From Citrobacter enshiensis (GTDB lineage: Bacteria > Pseudomonadota > Gammaproteobacteria > Enterobacterales > Enterobacteriaceae), in contig NZ_CP119862.1 of the NCBI RefSeq assembly GCF_029338175.1, positions 682,001 to 746,000 on the forward strand: DNA of 64,000 bases. The letters run 5' to 3'. Of the stretch, positions 15,664-26,160 are shown piece by piece (within the stretch, counting starts at the first letter, position 1; every line of letters starts with the position of its first letter). The position numbers and the translations under genes were made by a program. Below the pieces are notes generated by a model, which saw nothing but the letters and a program-made list of their open reading frames with translations, had not been told where the DNA came from and did not search any database.

Positions 15664-17271
15664 ATGAAAATGCGCCCTCTATTATGGCTGGTCAGCCTGA
15701 TATGCAGTCCCTCTCTTTTTGCCGCGACAGTTCCTGAAGGAACCGTACTCTCACCGCAACAAATTTTCCGCTATAACAACCACAGCGACCCAGGCACTCT
15801 GGACCCGCAAAAGGTGGAGGAAAATACCGCAGCACAGGTCGTTCTCGATGTATTTGAAGGCCTGGTCTGGATGGATGGCGAAGGCAATGTACAGCCCGCG
15901 CAAGCAGAGCGCTGGGAGGTGCTGGACGGTGGCAAACGGTATGTTTTTCATCTGCGAAAAGGACTGCAATGGTCAGATGGAACGCCACTGACGGCTCAGG
16001 ATTTTGTCGTCGGCTGGCAACGTGCGGTGGATCCGCACACGCTCAGCCCCTTCGCGGGGTATCTCGGCGCCGCGCACATTCGCAATGCGCAGGCTATCGT
16101 TGAAGGAAAATCGCCGGCGGCCTCGCTTGGGGTCAAGGCAGTGGACGACCAGACGCTGGAAGTTTCTCTTGAGCAACCCGTCCCGTGGTTTACCGCTATG
16201 CTGGCATGGCCCACGATGTTTCCTGTCCCGCATCATGTGATTGCGCAATATGGCGATGCCTGGAGTAAGCCTGAGCATATGGTCTTCAACGGCGCGTTTG
16301 TGCTGGATAAATGGGTGGTTAACGAGAAGATCGTGGTGCGTAAAAATCCACGTTACCGTGACGCGCAGCAGACGGTATTGCAGCAGGTGGAGTATCTGGC
16401 GCTGGATAATGCGGTGACGGGGTACAATCGCTATCGCGCAGGCGAGGTCGATCTGACCTGGGTGCCCGCGCAGCAAATTCCGACAATCGAAAAGAACCTG
16501 CCTGGCGAGTTGCGGGTCATTCCCCGCCTGAATAGCGAGTATTATAACTTCAATACCCGCAAAGCCCCCTTCAATGACGTGCGCGTGCGACGTGCATTAT
16601 ATCTCACAGTAGACCGGCAACTTATTGCGCAGAAGGTTCTGGGACTGAGGACGCCAGCGACAACGTTAACCCCGCCGCAGGTTTCTGGTTTTGCCGCGCC
16701 TGCTCTGGATGAATTGCAGTTGCCGATGAGTCAGCGGGTCGAAATGGCAAAAGCGTTGCTGAAGCAAGCGGGCTATGATGCCCAACATCCGTTAGCGTTT
16801 GAGCTGTTTTACAATAAGTACGATCTTCACGAAAAAACGGCGATCGCGCTCTCTTCCGAGTGGCGAAAGTGGCTGGGCGCGGACGTCAAATTGCGGACAA
16901 TGGAGTGGAAAACGTATCTGGATGCGCGACGGGATGGGGATTTTATGCTCTCTCGCCAGTCGTGGGACGCCACCTACAATGAAGCCTCAACATTCCTGAA
17001 TACATTGCAGTCGGAGAATGCCGAGAACGTCGGGCATTGGCAAAATGCGCACTATGATGCCTTGCTGGCGCAGGCGGCTCAGACAGCCGATGCAAAGCAG
17101 AGAAACGCACTTTATCAGCAGGCGGAGCAGATCATTTATCAGCAAGCGCCGCTGATTCCTCTTTATTACCAACCCCTGATTAAACTGCTTAAACCGTATG
17201 TGGGCGGCTTTCCTGTTCACAATCCACAGGATTATATCTACAGCAAAGAACTGTACATCACCGCACACTAG
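15664..17271 (+). CDS. ygiS: Periplasmic oligopeptide-binding-type protein YgiS
   Basis: The product is 535 residues from ATG 15664, equal to E. coli YgiS; the frame is open to 15631 but the shorter start gives a proper signal peptide (MKMRPLLWLVSLICSPSLFAA). The mature protein is a cluster-C substrate-binding protein of the OppA/DppA type (IFRYNNHSDPGTLDPQKVEENTAAQVVLDVFEGLV, then LRKGLQWSDGTPLTAQDFVVGWQR). YgiS in E. coli has been linked to bile-salt (deoxycholate) import. No permease genes adjoin it. In K-12 the mqsRA toxin-antitoxin pair and ygiV separate ygiS from ygiW; they are absent here. Confidence 0.93.
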   Translation: MKMRPLLWLVSLICSPSLFAATVPEGTVLSPQQIFRYNNHSDPGTLDPQKVEENTAAQVVLDVFEGLVWMDGEGNVQPAQAERWEVLDGGKRYVFHLRKGLQWSDGTPLTAQDFVVGWQRAVDPHTLSPFAGYLGAAHIRNAQAIVEGKSPAASLGVKAVDDQTLEVSLEQPVPWFTAMLAWPTMFPVPHHVIAQYGDAWSKPEHMVFNGAFVLDKWVVNEKIVVRKNPRYRDAQQTVLQQVEYLALDNAVTGYNRYRAGEVDLTWVPAQQIPTIEKNLPGELRVIPRLNSEYYNFNTRKAPFNDVRVRRALYLTVDRQLIAQKVLGLRTPATTLTPPQVSGFAAPALDELQLPMSQRVEMAKALLKQAGYDAQHPLAFELFYNKYDLHEKTAIALSSEWRKWLGADVKLRTMEWKTYLDARRDGDFMLSRQSWDATYNEASTFLNTLQSENAENVGHWQNAHYDALLAQAAQTADAKQRNALYQQAEQIIYQQAPLIPLYYQPLIKLLKPYVGGFPVHNPQDYIYSKELYITAH

Positions 17272-17416
17272 TTGTGTTTCCCCCGTCCTTACCAACGGGA
17301 TGGGGGAAAGCTGGCAGACTTTGTGACTCAACGCGCCAGATAGGGTAATATCTGCGGCAATATTGCCTGGCAGATAGCGGGTATTGTTCAGGCTAACAGT
17401 TGAGGAACCACGATTA

Positions 17417-19675
17417 ATGAGCGATATGGCAGAGCGCCTTGCGCTGCATGAATTCACGGAAAACGCCTATCTGAACTACTCCATGTACGTCATCATGGAC
17501 AGGGCGTTGCCGTTTATTGGTGACGGGCTGAAGCCGGTTCAGCGTCGTATTGTGTATGCGATGTCGGAACTGGGGCTGAATGCCAGCGCCAAATTTAAAA
17601 AATCCGCCCGTACCGTCGGTGACGTACTGGGTAAGTATCATCCTCATGGTGACAGCGCCTGCTACGAAGCCATGGTGCTGATGGCGCAGCCATTCTCTTA
17701 CCGTTATCCGTTAGTTGACGGCCAGGGGAACTGGGGGGCACCGGACGACCCGAAATCCTTCGCAGCGATGCGTTATACCGAATCTCGCCTGTCGAAGTAC
17801 GCGGAGCTACTGCTGGGCGAACTGGGGCAGGGAACGTCAGACTGGGTACCGAACTTTGACGGCACGATGCAGGAGCCGAAAATGCTGCCTGCGCGTCTGC
17901 CGAACATTCTGCTCAACGGGACTACCGGTATTGCGGTCGGGATGGCAACAGACATTCCTCCGCATAACCTGCGCGAAGTGGCGAAAGCGGCCATCACCCT
18001 GATTGAACAGCCGAAAACGACGCTGGATCAACTGCTGGATATCGTGCAGGGGCCAGACTACCCGACGGAAGCCGAGATCATTACCTCCCGTGCTGAAATC
18101 CGTAAGATTTACGAGAACGGGCGTGGCTCCGTGCGCATGCGTGCGGTATGGAATAAAGAAGACGGCGCGGTGGTGATTACCGCACTGCCGCACCAGGTTT
18201 CCGGCGCGCGTGTTCTTGAGCAAATCGCGGCCCAGATGCGCAATAAAAAGCTGCCGATGGTGGACGATCTGCGTGACGAGTCGGATCACGAAAACCCGAC
18301 GCGTCTGGTGGTGGTGCCGCGCTCCAATCGTGTGGACATGGATCAGGTGATGAACCACCTGTTCGCCACCACGGATCTGGAAAAAAGTTATCGCATTAAC
18401 CTGAATATGATCGGCCTGGATGGTCGTCCGGCAGTGAAAAATCTGCTGGAGATCCTGACCGAATGGCTGGCGTTCCGTCGTGACACCGTGCGCCGCCGCC
18501 TGAACTATCGTCTGGAGAAAGTCCTCAAGCGCCTGCACATCCTCGAAGGTTTGCTGGTGGCGTTTCTCAATATCGACGAAGTCATTGAGATCATCCGTCA
18601 CGAGGATGAACCAAAACCTGCGTTGATGTCGCGCTTCGGCATCACTGAAACGCAGGCTGAAGCCATCCTCGAACTGAAACTGCGTCATCTTGCCAAACTG
18701 GAAGAGATGAAAATCCGCGGTGAGCAGGATGAACTGGCGAAAGAGCGTGACCAGTTGCAGAGCATTCTGGCTTCCGAGCGCAAAATGAATAACCTGCTGA
18801 AGAAAGAGCTGCAGGCTGACTCTGATGCCTATGGCGACGATCGTCGTTCTCCGTTGCAGGAACGCGAAGAAGCTAAGGCGATGAGCGAGCACGACATGCT
18901 GCCGTCTGAGCCAGTGACCATCGTGCTTTCCCAAATGGGCTGGGTGCGTAGCGCCAAAGGTCACGATATTGACGCGCAAGGGCTGAACTATAAATCGGGC
19001 GACAGCTTTAAAGCCGCCGTGAAAGGCAAGAGTAACCAGCCCGTGGTGTTCATTGACACGACCGGGCGCAGTTATGCCATCGACCCGATTACGCTGCCGT
19101 CGGCACGTGGTCAGGGCGAACCGCTGACCGGTAAGCTTACGCTGCCGCCGGGGGCGACGGTAGATCATATGCTGATGGAAGGCGATGAGCAGAAACTGTT
19201 GATGGCGTCTGATGCGGGTTACGGTTTTGTGTGTACCTTCAACGATCTGGTCGCGCGCAATCGTGCGGGCAAGGCACTGATTACGTTACCGGAAAATGCG
19301 CATGTGATGCCGCCGGTGGTGATTGAAGATGACACTGATATGCTGCTGGCAATAACACATGCGGGCCGTATGTTGATGTTCCCGGTCAGCGATCTGCCGC
19401 AATTGTCGAAAGGCAAAGGGAATAAGATCATCAATATTCCTTCTGCGGAAGCCGCGAAAGGTGAAGATGGCCTGGCTCTGCTTTACGTTCTGCCGCCACA
19501 AAGCACGCTGACGATTCACGTCGGCAAACGCAAAATTAAACTGCGTCCTGAAGAGCTGCAAAAAGTGACTGGCGAGCGTGGTCGCCGCGGTACGCTGATG
19601 CGCGGTCTGCAGCGTATCGATCGTATCGAGATCGACTCTCCCCGTCGCGCAAGCAGTGGCGATAGCGAAGAGTAA
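17417..19675 (+). CDS. parC: DNA topoisomerase IV subunit A
   Basis: The product is 752 residues from ATG 17417 ([13 protein letters not shown]), the E. coli ParC length. It has the breakage-reunion domain with catalytic Tyr120 (AAMRY), a coiled-coil tower ([28 protein letters not shown]), and C-terminal beta-pinwheel blades with basic repeats. The quinolone-resistance region is wild type: Ser80 and Glu84 in [10 protein letters not shown]. ParC partners ParE, whose 3' end opens the window about 17 kb away. A 10-bp perfect hairpin follows the stop. Confidence 0.98.
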   Translation: MSDMAERLALHEFTENAYLNYSMYVIMDRALPFIGDGLKPVQRRIVYAMSELGLNASAKFKKSARTVGDVLGKYHPHGDSACYEAMVLMAQPFSYRYPLVDGQGNWGAPDDPKSFAAMRYTESRLSKYAELLLGELGQGTSDWVPNFDGTMQEPKMLPARLPNILLNGTTGIAVGMATDIPPHNLREVAKAAITLIEQPKTTLDQLLDIVQGPDYPTEAEIITSRAEIRKIYENGRGSVRMRAVWNKEDGAVVITALPHQVSGARVLEQIAAQMRNKKLPMVDDLRDESDHENPTRLVVVPRSNRVDMDQVMNHLFATTDLEKSYRINLNMIGLDGRPAVKNLLEILTEWLAFRRDTVRRRLNYRLEKVLKRLHILEGLLVAFLNIDEVIEIIRHEDEPKPALMSRFGITETQAEAILELKLRHLAKLEEMKIRGEQDELAKERDQLQSILASERKMNNLLKKELQADSDAYGDDRRSPLQEREEAKAMSEHDMLPSEPVTIVLSQMGWVRSAKGHDIDAQGLNYKSGDSFKAAVKGKSNQPVVFIDTTGRSYAIDPITLPSARGQGEPLTGKLTLPPGATVDHMLMEGDEQKLLMASDAGYGFVCTFNDLVARNRAGKALITLPENAHVMPPVVIEDDTDMLLAITHAGRMLMFPVSDLPQLSKGKGNKIINIPSAEAAKGEDGLALLYVLPPQSTLTIHVGKRKIKLRPEELQKVTGERGRRGTLMRGLQRIDRIEIDSPRRASSGDSEE

Positions 19676-19688
19676 TTGTCTTGTTCTG

Positions 19689-19714
19689 TTCTCCCTCCTT
19701 TCATGGAGGGAGAA
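19689..19714 (+). terminator. Hairpin after parC
   Basis: TTCTCCCTCC and GGAGGGAGAA form a perfect 10-bp stem with a 6-base loop, starting 14 bases after the parC stop. It lacks a strong T-run, so it may be a weak terminator or an mRNA end stabiliser. Confidence 0.6.
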
Positions 19715-19859
19715 TAAACGTTAAAAATTCCCGTGAAACCGTTGTTTATTCGTGCGTTGCGATTAACAATACGCTTTTCCAGAGAGCCGCTCTTAACAAA
19801 GCTCTAACCTGATAGCAGGTGACGTACAATAGTAGGCTCTTGGGGCTTCAGAGGTTGTT

Positions 19860-20597
19860 ATGCTATATATTTTTCGTCTCTTTATTACTGTTATTTACTG
19901 CATTCTGGTCTGTATTTTTGGGTGTATCTACTGTCTCTTCAGTCCACGAAATCCTAAGCACGTCTCGACCTTTGGTCGTATGTTTGGCCGTCTGGCCCCT
20001 TTGTATGGTCTGAAGGTGGAATGTCGTTTGCCTGCCGGTGTTGAAAACCATGGCAATGCCATTTATATCGCTAACCATCAGAATAATTACGACATGGTTA
20101 CGGCCGCGAATATTGTTCAACCGCCTACCGTTACCGTGGGTAAAAAAAGCCTGCTGTGGATACCGTTTTTCGGTCTGTTATATTGGTTAACCGGCAACTT
20201 ATTGATTGACAGAGATAACCGGGCCAAAGCACACAGTACCATTGCGCAGGTGGTACGCCATATTAAGAAGCGCCGTATTTCCGTCTGGATGTTCCCGGAA
20301 GGCACGCGCAGCCGCGGGCGTGGTCTGCTACCGTTTAAGACTGGGGCGTTTCATGCCGCTATTGCAGCAGGCGTACCCGTTATTCCCGTGTGCGTATCCA
20401 ATACCTCAAATAAGATTAACCTTAACCGACTGAATAACGGTCTGGTGATCGTTGAGATGTTGCCGCCGGTTGATATCAGCGCCTTTGGTAAAGATCAGGT
20501 TCGGGAACTCGCGGCACATTGCCGTACACTGATGGAACAAAAAATCGCAGAACTCGATAAAGAAGTCGCAGAACGGGAAGCGACCGGCAACGTTTAA
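19860..20597 (+). CDS. plsC: 1-acyl-sn-glycerol-3-phosphate acyltransferase
   Basis: The 245-residue inner-membrane enzyme makes phosphatidic acid from lysophosphatidic acid. It has an N-terminal membrane helix, the acyltransferase motif I HQNNYD (HX4D) in IYIANHQNNYDMV, and motif III FPEGTRSRGRG. Length equals E. coli PlsC. It is transcribed with, or just ahead of, ftsP in the conserved parC-plsC-ftsP order. Confidence 0.97.
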   Translation: MLYIFRLFITVIYCILVCIFGCIYCLFSPRNPKHVSTFGRMFGRLAPLYGLKVECRLPAGVENHGNAIYIANHQNNYDMVTAANIVQPPTVTVGKKSLLWIPFFGLLYWLTGNLLIDRDNRAKAHSTIAQVVRHIKKRRISVWMFPEGTRSRGRGLLPFKTGAFHAAIAAGVPVIPVCVSNTSNKINLNRLNNGLVIVEMLPPVDISAFGKDQVRELAAHCRTLMEQKIAELDKEVAEREATGNV

Positions 20598-20668
20598 GTC
20601 GGTTAGTGAGAGATTTGCGGAATACGATTTCCTGCGCATTATTTTAGCCAGTTTTACATGGAGCTTAT

Positions 20669-22081
20669 ATGTCACTCAGTCGGCGTCAGTTCATTCAGGC
20701 ATCAGGGATCGCACTGTGTGCTGGTGCTGTTCCGCTGCGAGCACATGCTGCCGGACAGCAGCAACCGTTGCCTGTTCCGCCACTGTTAGAGTCCCGTCGT
20801 GGACAGCCATTATTTATGACGTTGCAGCGCGCGCACTGGTCCTTTACGCAAGGGACTCGCGCACCGGTCTGGGGCGTCAACGGCCGCTATTTGGGACCGA
20901 CGATCCGCGTCTGGAAAGGGGATGACGTCAAGCTGATCTACAGTAACCGGCTGGCTGAAAACGTCTCGATGACCATCGCGGGTCTTCAGGTGCCCGGGCC
21001 ACTGATGGGCGGCCCGGCGCGCATGATGTCGCCGAATGCTGACTGGGCGCCGGTGCTGCCGATTCGCCAGAGCGCCGCCACCTTGTGGTATCACGCAAAT
21101 ACGCCGAACCGAACCGCGCAACAGGTGTACAACGGCCTGGCCGGGATGTGGCTGGTAGAAGATGAAGTCAGCAAGTCGCTGCCGATCCCTAACCACTACG
21201 GTGTGGATGATTTCCCCATCATCATCCAGGACAAACGGCTGGATAATTTTGGTGCGCCAGAGTACAGCGAACCGGGAAGCGGCGGTTTTGTCGGCGACAC
21301 CTTGCTGGTTAACGGCGCACAAAGCCCGTATGTGGAAGTGTCTCGCGGCTGGGTGCGATTGCGTTTGCTGAACGCTTCCAACTCACGTCGATACCTTTTG
21401 CAGATGAGCGACGGCCGCGCATTGCATGTGATTTCGGGTGACCAGGGCTTTTTGCCTGCGCCAGTGTCGGTTAAACAGTTGTCGCTGGCGCCAGGCGAAC
21501 GTCGTGAGATCCTGGTAGACATGACCAACGGTGATGAGGTGTCGATCACCTGTGGCGAAGCGGCTGGCATTGTCGACAGGATCCGTGGGTTCTTTGAGCC
21601 TTCCAGTATTCTGGTGTCGACGCTGGTGCTGACGTTGCGCCCGACAGGGCTACTGCCGCTGGTGACAGACAATCTGCCGATGCGCCTGTTGCCGACGGAA
21701 ATCATGAGCGGCGCGCCGATTCGCAGTCGGGATATCAGCCTTGGTGACGATCCGGGTATTAATGGGCAGTTGTGGGATGTAAACCGTATTGATATCACCG
21801 CTCAGCAGGGCTCCTGGGAGCGCTGGACCGTCCGCGCCGATCTGCCACAGTCGTTCCACATTGAAGGGGTTACCTTCCTGATTCGCAACGTGAACGGCGC
21901 AATACCTTTCCCGGAAGACAGGGGCTGGAAAGACACCATTTGGGTGGATGGTCAGGTGGAACTGCTGGTCTATTATGGACAACCGTCCTGGGCTCATTTC
22001 CCGTTCTACTTTAACAGCCAGACTCTGGAAATGGCGGACCGTGGCTCTATCGGGCAGTTACTGGTGAATCCGGTGCCGTAA
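20669..22081 (+). CDS. ftsP: Cell-division protein FtsP (SufI), Tat substrate
   Basis: The 470-residue protein resembles a multicopper oxidase (three cupredoxin domains) but lacks the copper ligands, as in FtsP/SufI. The N-terminus is a twin-arginine signal (SLSRRQFIQASGIALCAGAVP with cleavage near RAHAA), so it is exported folded. FtsP protects the divisome under stress. A short hairpin (TCTCGCCC / GGGCGAGA, 22088-22107) follows. Confidence 0.96.
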   Translation: MSLSRRQFIQASGIALCAGAVPLRAHAAGQQQPLPVPPLLESRRGQPLFMTLQRAHWSFTQGTRAPVWGVNGRYLGPTIRVWKGDDVKLIYSNRLAENVSMTIAGLQVPGPLMGGPARMMSPNADWAPVLPIRQSAATLWYHANTPNRTAQQVYNGLAGMWLVEDEVSKSLPIPNHYGVDDFPIIIQDKRLDNFGAPEYSEPGSGGFVGDTLLVNGAQSPYVEVSRGWVRLRLLNASNSRRYLLQMSDGRALHVISGDQGFLPAPVSVKQLSLAPGERREILVDMTNGDEVSITCGEAAGIVDRIRGFFEPSSILVSTLVLTLRPTGLLPLVTDNLPMRLLPTEIMSGAPIRSRDISLGDDPGINGQLWDVNRIDITAQQGSWERWTVRADLPQSFHIEGVTFLIRNVNGAIPFPEDRGWKDTIWVDGQVELLVYYGQPSWAHFPFYFNSQTLEMADRGSIGQLLVNPVP

Positions 22082-22189
22082 TCCTCTTCTCGCCCGCGAG
22101 GGCGAGATAAGAATACCTTTCGATTTCTCATTCGTTCCGGCTTATAATCGCCGGCCTTTGATTATTTTTTTACCATTTTTGGAAGTGTT

Positions 22190-24409
22190 ATGAGCGCAAT
22201 ATCCCTGATCCAGCCAGACAGAGACCTTTTCTCCTGGCCTCAGTACTGGGCAGCCTGTTTTGGTCCCGCACCTTTTTTGCCGATGTCACGCGACGAAATG
22301 GACCAACTTGGCTGGGATAGCTGCGACATTATTTTGGTTACCGGTGATGCGTATGTCGATCATCCGAGTTTTGGTATGGCGATCTGTGGTCGTATGCTGG
22401 AATCGCAAGGATTTCGCGTCGGCATCATTGCTCAGCCGGACTGGAACAGCAAAGACGACTTTATGCGTTTGGGTAAACCGAACCTGTTTTTCGGCGTTAC
22501 CGCCGGCAACATGGACTCGATGATCAACCGCTATACCGCCGATCGCCGACTGCGCCATGATGATGCGTATACCCCGGATAACGTGGCGGGAAAACGCCCG
22601 GATCGCGCCACGCTGGTCTACACCCAGCGTTGTAGAGAAGCGTGGAAAGATGTCCCCGTGATCCTTGGCGGCATTGAAGCCAGTCTGCGCCGCACCGCGC
22701 ACTACGACTACTGGTCGGATACCGTACGCCGCTCGGTGCTGGTGGATTCCAAAGCCGACATGCTGATGTTCGGCAACGGCGAGCGCCCGCTGGTGGAAGT
22801 TGCGCACCGTCTGGCGATGGGAGAAACCATCGACCAGATCCGCGATGTGCGTAACACCGCGATCATGGTTAAAGAGGCACTGCCGGGCTGGAGCGGCGTG
22901 GATTCCACGCGTCTGGACACGCCGGGGAAAATCGATCCCATCCCGCATCCGTATGGTGAAGACTTGCCGTGCGCCGATAACAAGCCAGTAGCGCCGAAAA
23001 AGCAGGAAGCAAAAGCAGTCACGGTGCAGCCGCCGCGTCCGAAGCCGTGGGAGAAAACCTACGTGCTGCTGCCATCCTTTGAGAAGGTGAAGGGCGACAA
23101 AGTATTGTATGCGCATGCTTCGCGTATTTTGCACCATGAAACCAACCCTGGCTGTGCGCGTGCGCTGATGCAAAAACATGGCGATCGCTACATCTGGATC
23201 AACCCGCCGGCCATTCCGCTCTCGACTGAAGAGATGGACAGCGTTTTTGCTCTGCCGTATAAGCGCGTGCCGCACCCGGCGTATGGCGACAGCCGTATTC
23301 CGGCTTATGAGATGATCCGTTTTTCGATCAACATCATGCGTGGATGCTTTGGCGGCTGTTCCTTCTGTTCGATCACTGAACACGAAGGGCGCATTATTCA
23401 GAGCCGCTCGGAAGATTCGATCATCAATGAGATCGAAGCGATTCGCGACACCGTTCCTGGTTTTACGGGTATCATTTCTGACCTCGGCGGCCCCACGGCG
23501 AACATGTATATGTTGCGCTGTAAGTCGCCGCGCGCGGAGCAAACCTGTCGCCGCCTGTCGTGCGTTTATCCGGATATTTGCCCCCATATGGACACCAATC
23601 ATGAGCCGACGATTAATCTCTATCGCCGCGCCCGCGATCTGAAGGGCATCAAGAAGATCCTGATCGCTTCCGGTGTACGTTATGACATCGCCGTTGAAGA
23701 CCCGCGTTACATCAAAGAGCTGGCGACCCATCACGTCGGCGGCTACCTGAAGATTGCGCCGGAACATACCGAAGAAGGCCCATTGTCGAAGATGATGAAG
23801 CCGGGTATGGGCAGCTATGACCGTTTCAAAGAGCTGTTTGATACCTATTCGAAACAGGCGGGTAAAGAGCAGTACCTGATCCCTTACTTCATCTCTGCGC
23901 ACCCCGGTACGCGAGACGAGGATATGGTCAATCTGGCACTGTGGCTGAAGCAGCGTCGTTTCCGTCTTGATCAGGTGCAGAACTTCTATCCGTCGCCGCT
24001 GGCGAACTCGACCACCATGTATTACACCGGGAAAAACCCGCTGGGTAAAATTGGTTATAAGAGTGAAGATGTGGTGGTACCGAAAGGGGATAAACAGCGT
24101 CGTCTGCATAAAGCGCTGCTGCGTTACCACGATCCGGCTAACTGGCCATTAATCCGTCAGGCGCTGGAAGAGATGGGTAAAAAGCATCTGATCGGCGGTC
24201 GCCGGGAGTGCCTGGTCCCGTCACCTACGCTGGAAGAGATGCGCGAAGCGCGTCGTCAGAACCGTAATACGCGTCCGGCATTGACCAAGCACACGCCAGT
24301 GGCGCATCAGCGTCAGACTCCGGCGAGCGCGAAGAAAGCGCCGTCAACGCCGTCGCGCAAACCGTCTGAAGGGGCGAAAAAACGCGCTAAACCTACGGTA
24401 GGGCGCTAA
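22190..24409 (+). CDS. ygiQ: Radical SAM protein YgiQ (UPF0313)
   Basis: The 739-residue protein has an N-terminal UPF0313 domain, then a radical SAM core with the Cx3Cx2C motif in [20 protein letters not shown] (three Cys for a 4Fe-4S cluster), and a basic, probably disordered tail ([21 protein letters not shown]). Its reaction is unknown. Length and sequence match E. coli YgiQ, where the gene is sometimes split by a stop; here it is intact. Confidence 0.95.
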   Translation: MSAISLIQPDRDLFSWPQYWAACFGPAPFLPMSRDEMDQLGWDSCDIILVTGDAYVDHPSFGMAICGRMLESQGFRVGIIAQPDWNSKDDFMRLGKPNLFFGVTAGNMDSMINRYTADRRLRHDDAYTPDNVAGKRPDRATLVYTQRCREAWKDVPVILGGIEASLRRTAHYDYWSDTVRRSVLVDSKADMLMFGNGERPLVEVAHRLAMGETIDQIRDVRNTAIMVKEALPGWSGVDSTRLDTPGKIDPIPHPYGEDLPCADNKPVAPKKQEAKAVTVQPPRPKPWEKTYVLLPSFEKVKGDKVLYAHASRILHHETNPGCARALMQKHGDRYIWINPPAIPLSTEEMDSVFALPYKRVPHPAYGDSRIPAYEMIRFSINIMRGCFGGCSFCSITEHEGRIIQSRSEDSIINEIEAIRDTVPGFTGIISDLGGPTANMYMLRCKSPRAEQTCRRLSCVYPDICPHMDTNHEPTINLYRRARDLKGIKKILIASGVRYDIAVEDPRYIKELATHHVGGYLKIAPEHTEEGPLSKMMKPGMGSYDRFKELFDTYSKQAGKEQYLIPYFISAHPGTRDEDMVNLALWLKQRRFRLDQVQNFYPSPLANSTTMYYTGKNPLGKIGYKSEDVVVPKGDKQRRLHKALLRYHDPANWPLIRQALEEMGKKHLIGGRRECLVPSPTLEEMREARRQNRNTRPALTKHTPVAHQRQTPASAKKAPSTPSRKPSEGAKKRAKPTVGR

Positions 24410-24417
24410 ACCCTGTT

Positions 24418-24447
24418 GCCCGGCAGCGCTCACGCTGACCGGGCTTT
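24418..24447 (+). terminator. Terminator/REP-like hairpin after ygiQ
   Basis: GCCCGGCAGCG and the facing CTGACCGGGC form a GC-rich stem followed by TTTCGTTT, shortly after the ygiQ stop. Confidence 0.7.
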
Positions 24448-24511
24448 CGTTTAATGCTACGAACGGTCGGCCGGAAAAGGCTTGCACTACCATCCGGCCA
24501 GCTTCATGGGC

Positions 24512-25966
24512 TTAGTACAAACCCAGCACTTTCCACCATGCCAGCCCCACGGTCAAAAAGACCGCCTGGTTAAACAGGCTGATAACAAAACCCGTTCGCC
24601 ACCAGACACCTGTCGGGACATATCCTGCGCCAAACAGGATCGGACCGCGTGCGTGGGTGTACTGGGTGAGGGAGCAATACAGGCTGCTGGTAAACGCCAA
24701 CATCAGCGCCATCGGCGCTGCCGGGATATTCAGGTGCAGGCCAACGCCCAGGAATACGGCATACAGTGCGGCGATCTGAGCGTTACCGCTGGCGAAGAAG
24801 TAATGGGTATAGAAATAGGCGGCATTCAGAATAAGCAGAACGATCACCCAACTGGTGCCCTGCATCGTGCTGCCGATACTGTCGCCAATCAGATTACCAA
24901 ACCAGGTAGTGAAACCTAATTTCTTCAACTGGTTTGCCATCATTAACAATGCCGCAAACCAGATCAGCGTATCCCATGCGCCTTTCTCGCTTTTGACGTC
25001 TTCCCAACTGAGAACACCGCTCAGCAGCAGAATGGAGAGACCGACAAACGAGGCCGTTGTTGCATCTACCCCCAGCGCATCACCAAAAATCCACAGCACC
25101 AGCAGGACGCCGACGGTTGCCAGCATCAACCATTCACCGCGCGTCATACTTCCCATTTCCGCCAGCTCTTTGCGTGCGATATTGGGGGCATCGGGAGTGT
25201 GTTTGATTTCCGGTCGGGTCAACCAGTAGACGAGGAGGGGGACGATCAGCAGCGAGACCAGGCAGGGCAGCAGCGCCGCCATAAACCAGCTTCCCCATGT
25301 TAAGGTGACGCCTGCGTTTGCCGCCAGTTTCACCGCCAACAGGTTACCGGTGTAGCCCGTCATGAAGAGTGCGGCGGTAACGTCATTCACGTTCCCGATA
25401 CAGGTGATCAGAAAGGTGCCGATTTTACTGCGAGACTCATCATCGGGTCGTGAATCAAAGCTGCGCGCCAGTGAGTCGGCAATAGGATAAATTACGCCGC
25501 CGCAGCGAGCGGTGTTACTTGGCATCGCCGGAGAGAGGATCAGATCGGCACAGGCCAGGCCGTAGGCGAGCCCCAGCGTACGTTTGCCCAGCAGGCGGAT
25601 CATCTGCAAGGCAATACGCCGACCCAACCCAGTTTTGATAAATCCCCGGGCGATCATAAACGCCACGACAATCAGCCAGATCAGCGAACTGTTGAGTTCA
25701 CTCAGTGCCGTGGTAATTGCGCCACTGGCGGTTTTATCCCCGGCGGCATAGACGAGCGCAAAAACGGTAATGCCAATGAGGCCCACAGCGCCAATGGGCA
25801 GTACTTTTGCAACAATAGACGCAATAGTGGCCACAAAGATAATGGCCGAGTGCCATGCGGGTACTGTTAACCCGGTGGGGGGAGAGAGTTGCCACAGACC
25901 TACGGTGATCAACATAATGATAATGAGCGGGAGCCATTTGACGCCCTGGGATTTGTTTTCCGTCAC
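24512..25966 (-). CDS. DASS-family (SLC13-like) dicarboxylate/anion transporter
   Basis: The product is a 484-residue polytopic membrane protein from GTG 25966, which has AGGTGG six bases upstream; an ATG at 25987 without a ribosome site would add seven residues. It carries the divalent anion:Na+ symporter / DIT1 motifs SPAMPSNTARCGGVIYPIA and SLTQYTHARGPILFGAGYV, and is closest in pattern to TtdT/CitT/YbhI-type antiporters. It probably exchanges C4-dicarboxylates, tartrate or citrate. It occupies the place of yqhG-yqhH in K-12, between ygiQ and dkgA. No metabolic partner genes adjoin it. Confidence 0.88.
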   Translation of the reverse strand: MTENKSQGVKWLPLIIIMLITVGLWQLSPPTGLTVPAWHSAIIFVATIASIVAKVLPIGAVGLIGITVFALVYAAGDKTASGAITTALSELNSSLIWLIVVAFMIARGFIKTGLGRRIALQMIRLLGKRTLGLAYGLACADLILSPAMPSNTARCGGVIYPIADSLARSFDSRPDDESRSKIGTFLITCIGNVNDVTAALFMTGYTGNLLAVKLAANAGVTLTWGSWFMAALLPCLVSLLIVPLLVYWLTRPEIKHTPDAPNIARKELAEMGSMTRGEWLMLATVGVLLVLWIFGDALGVDATTASFVGLSILLLSGVLSWEDVKSEKGAWDTLIWFAALLMMANQLKKLGFTTWFGNLIGDSIGSTMQGTSWVIVLLILNAAYFYTHYFFASGNAQIAALYAVFLGVGLHLNIPAAPMALMLAFTSSLYCSLTQYTHARGPILFGAGYVPTGVWWRTGFVISLFNQAVFLTVGLAWWKVLGLY

Positions 25967-26114
25967 AATAAACCACCTATAAAACATTGTTATCAGTTAT
26001 GGGTGAGTATAGTTTCCATGAGTAACCAAATGGTTAGCTAATATAATGCTGCGCCTGAGTCGGCAGGAAATATACATAGAATCAGGCGGATATTGTTTCG
26101 GTTTATTTCAAAAT

Positions 26115-26144
26115 GAAAAAAGCCCGACAGAAAACCGGGCTTCA
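26115..26144 (-). terminator. Terminator after dkgA
   Basis: On the minus strand AGCCCGG...CGGGCT forms a stem followed by TTTTTT, about 20 bases past the dkgA stop. Confidence 0.85.
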
Positions 26145-26160
26145 AAAGTAAAGGGACGCG

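Noticed and set aside
17624..17668. Possible quinolone-resistance change in parC
   Set aside because: Codons 80 and 84 encode Ser and Glu, the wild-type residues, so no resistance change is present at these positions.
17837..19168. 443-codon minus-strand open frame opposite parC
   Set aside because: It is antisense to parC, has shadow-like composition and shows no family signature.
22286..24130. 614-codon minus-strand open frame opposite ygiQ
   Set aside because: It lies wholly antisense to a well-conserved radical SAM gene, its composition (Arg/His/Gln-rich) is typical of a shadow frame, and it has no recognisable domain.
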